Shown: one piece after another, positions 5,741-7,238 of the stretch | How positions within the stretch are numbered: position 1 is the stretch's first letter | Layout: each line of letters begins with the position of its first letter | Assembly (NCBI GenBank): GCA_026982035.1 | Contig: JALSHW010000001.1 | Coordinates: 1 to 7,238, forward strand | DNA: 7,238 nt | Direction of reading: 5' to 3' | From: Phycisphaerales bacterium | GTDB lineage: Bacteria > Planctomycetota > Phycisphaerae > Phycisphaerales > UBA1924 | Notes under the pieces: generated by a model | What the model was told of the DNA's origin: nothing | What the model saw: the letters and a program-made list of their open reading frames with translations, nothing else | Databases searched by the model: none | Made by a program: the position numbers and the translations under genes

Positions 5741-5771
5741 CGGTTGATTTGACAGGCGGTTGATTTGACAG
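5741..5771 (+). repeat. Two tandem copies of a 15-base element after rplT
   Basis: CGGTTGATTTGACAG occurs at 5741-5755 and again at 5757-5771, separated by one base. Each copy contains TTGACA, the -35 consensus (5749-5754 and 5765-5770). TATGAT at 5775-5780 looks like a -10 but lies 20 bases from the first and 4 from the second TTGACA. A 13/15 match (CGATTGATTTGATAG) lies at 5229-5243 across the rpmI stop codon. Confidence 0.75.
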
Positions 5772-5778
5772 ACATATG

Positions 5779-5811
5779 ATGCCTGGCTGTTTCGATGGCC
5801 GGGCATTTTTT
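5779..5811 (+). terminator. Rho-independent terminator of the rpmI-rplT operon
   Basis: ATGCCTGGC (5779-5787) pairs with GCCGGGCAT (5798-5806), nine pairs with one G-U, around a 10-base loop. A run of six T (5806-5811) follows. Only three bases later comes the ribosome binding site GGAG (5815-5818) of the next gene. Confidence 0.88.
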
Positions 5812-5825
5812 ATTGGAGTAATCCT

Positions 5826-6521
5826 ATGGGCGGTTGGTGGATTTCGGATTTGTGGTCAAATGTCAATGGGCCTGTGCTGGTGGTGTCGTGGCTGGTGTGG
5901 GTGGTGGTGTCGATCACGCTTCATGAACTTGCTCATGGCTGGGTGGCGATCAAGTTGGGTGATGACACGCCGATTCGGTCTGGGCATATGACTTGGAATC
6001 CGATGGTGCATATGGGGGCGTATTCGTTTGCGGCGTTGTTGATCATTGGGATTGCGTGGGGCATGATGCCTGTGGATACATCGCGGTTGCGTGGGAAGTA
6101 TGCCGATACGCTGGTGTCGATTGCTGGGCCGATGATGAATCTTGGGCTTGGGATGATTGCGTTGGTGGGATTGATTTTGTGGGAGCCGTTGGCTGGGGGG
6201 TATATTTTCTCTGGCTTTACGATTGATGATCCGTTGAAGACGAATCTGAATATTTTTTTGGTGTCGGGAGCATTTTTGAATTTTGTGTTGATGTTGTTTA
6301 ATTTGTTGCCCACGCCGCCGCTGGATGGCGGGCGGATATTGATGAATCTTTGGTCGCCTTATCGTCGGTTGATGCAAACTGAGAATGGGCAGTGGATTGG
6401 GCTTGGTATCTTTATTTTGTTCTTTGTGTTTGGGGCACCGATTTTGATTCCGGTTGCTCGGGAGTTGGTCTTTGGGGTGCGGGATGTGGCCTGGGTGTTG
6501 TTGTTTCCTTCGATGGGTTGA
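5826..6521 (+). CDS. M50-family intramembrane (site-2-type) zinc metalloprotease
   Basis: A 231-residue, very hydrophobic protein with the full metal site of M50 peptidases. HELAH (33-37) within the first long helix supplies two histidines and the catalytic glutamate. NLLPTPPLDGGR (159-170) supplies the aspartate ligand (Asp167). Other family segments are NPMVHMG (58-64) and SIAGPMMN (98-105). About five to six membrane helices are visible (about 16-37, 65-82, 95-119, 142-163, 190-212). There is no PDZ or CBS domain, so it belongs to the small group of site-2 proteases, which cut membrane-embedded substrates such as anti-sigma factors or signal-peptide remnants. ATG 5826 has GGAG 7 bases upstream, just after the rplT terminator. 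Its substrate cannot be read from the sequence; the two nearby membrane partners of sigma factors are candidates only by proximity. Confidence 0.93.
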   Translation: MGGWWISDLWSNVNGPVLVVSWLVWVVVSITLHELAHGWVAIKLGDDTPIRSGHMTWNPMVHMGAYSFAALLIIGIAWGMMPVDTSRLRGKYADTLVSIAGPMMNLGLGMIALVGLILWEPLAGGYIFSGFTIDDPLKTNLNIFLVSGAFLNFVLMLFNLLPTPPLDGGRILMNLWSPYRRLMQTENGQWIGLGIFILFFVFGAPILIPVARELVFGVRDVAWVLLFPSMG

Positions 6522-6531
6522 TGGGTGTACA

Positions 6532-6559
6532 AAAGCACCCGCGAAGTTGCGGGTGCTTT
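6532..6559. terminator. Hairpin terminator between convergent genes
   Basis: AAAGCACCCGC (6532-6542) and GCGGGTGCTTT (6549-6559) form a perfect 11-base stem around GAAGTT. The protease gene ends 10 bases before it and the transporter gene, on the other strand, ends 20 bases after it. The U-tract is short in both directions (UUU on plus, UUUU on minus), so it probably acts in both directions, more strongly for the minus strand. Confidence 0.8.
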
Positions 6560-6579
6560 GATGGGGGGATTGTGGTTGA

Positions 6580-7238
6580 TTAGCGGGTTTCGGTGCCTTC
6601 GGCTTTGGATTCTGATTTTAGAGCATCGAGGAAGGATTGCACATCAGTTCCACATTCGGGGCATTTTGAGCCGTTGATTTGGAGGATGTCATAGTTGCAA
6701 GATGGGCAGGTGGTTTGATTTTCGCCTTGGATGAAGGTTTTGCCTTTGTAGAACTGGGTGTAGATGATGTAGATGACGGTGGTGACGATCATGAGTGCTG
6801 AGAAGAACCAGTAGTAGTTTGGGCCATCGAGGGGTGTGTTTCCTGCGGCGTCTTTGGTTTGTTCCATGAAGAAGTTGACGCCTGCGACATAGAAGTTGCC
6901 CAGTGAGATGCCGAGCATGTAGATGCCCATGACGAAGCTTTTGATTTTCTTCGGGCTTTGGGTGTAGGCGAATTCGAGGCAGACGATTGAAACCAGGATT
7001 TCTCCTGAGGTGATGATGATGTAGGCGAGGAACTGCCAGCCGATGTTTGGCATGTCTTTGAGGTATGGTGCGATTTGCTCTGGTGTCCAGCCGAGTTCTT
7101 TGACGATCTGGAGCATGTCGCTCATTTTGGTCGGCATGGTTGTACCAGCAGGAACATCGCTCCCGACGGCGGCCCACATGTTGGTGATTACGGCACCGGA
7201 GCCGGCGACGATCCATGATTCGATGATGGCTGAGAGTG
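6580..7238 (-). CDS. POT/PTR-family transporter, C-terminal part, with zinc-ribbon tail (cut by window end)
   Basis: The frame runs from the window edge to TAA at 6580-6582, about 218 residues of the C-terminal part; the true start lies outside. The call rests on the block WQFLAYIIITSGEILVSIVC, then LEFAYTQSPKKIKSFVMGI and YMLGISLGNF, which is the late-helix signature of proton-dependent oligopeptide transporters of the major facilitator superfamily. These import di- and tripeptides or related solutes across the inner membrane using the proton gradient. A last helix (NYYWFFSALMIVTTVIYIIY) is followed by a cytoplasmic tail with CPSC, 11 residues, then CPEC (codons within 6652-6708): a four-cysteine zinc ribbon. 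Counted from the Met at 7177-7179, the cysteines are residues 158, 161, 173 and 176. The end is acidic and rich in S, E and K. That Met is an internal one, because the frame remains open upstream. Confidence 0.85.
   Translation of the reverse strand, partial: LSAIIESWIVAGSGAVITNMWAAVGSDVPAGTTMPTKMSDMLQIVKELGWTPEQIAPYLKDMPNIGWQFLAYIIITSGEILVSIVCLEFAYTQSPKKIKSFVMGIYMLGISLGNFYVAGVNFFMEQTKDAAGNTPLDGPNYYWFFSALMIVTTVIYIIYTQFYKGKTFIQGENQTTCPSCNYDILQINGSKCPECGTDVQSFLDALKSESKAEGTETR

Noticed and set aside
5749..5780. Consensus-like promoter TTGACA with TATGAT before the protease gene
   Set aside because: Spacing is 20 bases from the first TTGACA and 4 from the second, outside the usual 16-18. The -10-like part also overlaps the terminator stem.
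6580..7179. Complete 199-residue protein starting at the Met encoded at 7177-7179
   Set aside because: The frame continues without a stop to the window edge and the transporter family needs many more N-terminal helices, so this Met is internal.
1..7238. Mobile elements, CRISPR arrays, tRNA or rRNA genes
   Set aside because: I looked for terminal repeats, transposase-like frames, regular spaced repeats and tRNA-like cloverleaf sequences on both strands and saw none. The only tandem repeat is the two-copy element after rplT.

Overview
The window looks like a chromosomal segment of a planctomycete, most likely of the Phycisphaerae type. This is an inference from content. Two ECF-type sigma factors each sit next to a membrane partner. 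One partner ends in a pseudopilin-like module with the planctomycete-style 'DG' C-terminal motif. A transporter carries a C-terminal CPxCxYD...CPECG zinc ribbon of a kind I associate with this phylum. There is no tRNA, rRNA, CRISPR array, insertion sequence or phage gene that I can recognise.

Layout. 1-195 is the 3' end of an unidentified + strand gene, followed at 228-626 by a free-standing tRNA-binding (OB-fold) protein of the MetRS C-terminal type. A minus-strand operon covers 2678-654: an ECF sigma factor, a single-pass membrane protein overlapping it by 4 bases (probable anti-sigma factor), and an exported coiled-coil protein one base further on. A 214-base divergent intergenic region (2679-2892) separates this from a plus-strand pair: a second ECF sigma factor with a TTG start (2893-3540) and a 409-residue membrane protein (3573-4802). 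The latter joins an acidic cytoplasmic N-terminal half to an internal pseudopilin-like module.

4933-5736 is the ribosomal pair rpmI-rplT (bL35 with an unusually long tail, and bL20), followed by a short tandem repeat and a strong intrinsic terminator. Directly after the terminator lies a compact M50 site-2-type membrane protease (5826-6521). A hairpin at 6532-6559 serves as terminator between it and a converging minus-strand gene, the C-terminal part of a POT/PTR-family transporter with a zinc-ribbon tail (6580 to the window edge).

How the genes may work together. The central part (654-4802) reads as two back-to-back envelope-signalling modules, each a sigma factor plus a membrane partner, probably sharing one divergent control region. 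The nearby intramembrane protease is the type of enzyme that can release sigma factors by cutting membrane anti-sigma factors, but the ribosomal genes lie between them, so that link is only a hypothesis. The + strand is rich in G and T over C and A whichever strand is coding. This suggests replication-linked skew and visibly shapes the amino-acid composition of the proteins.
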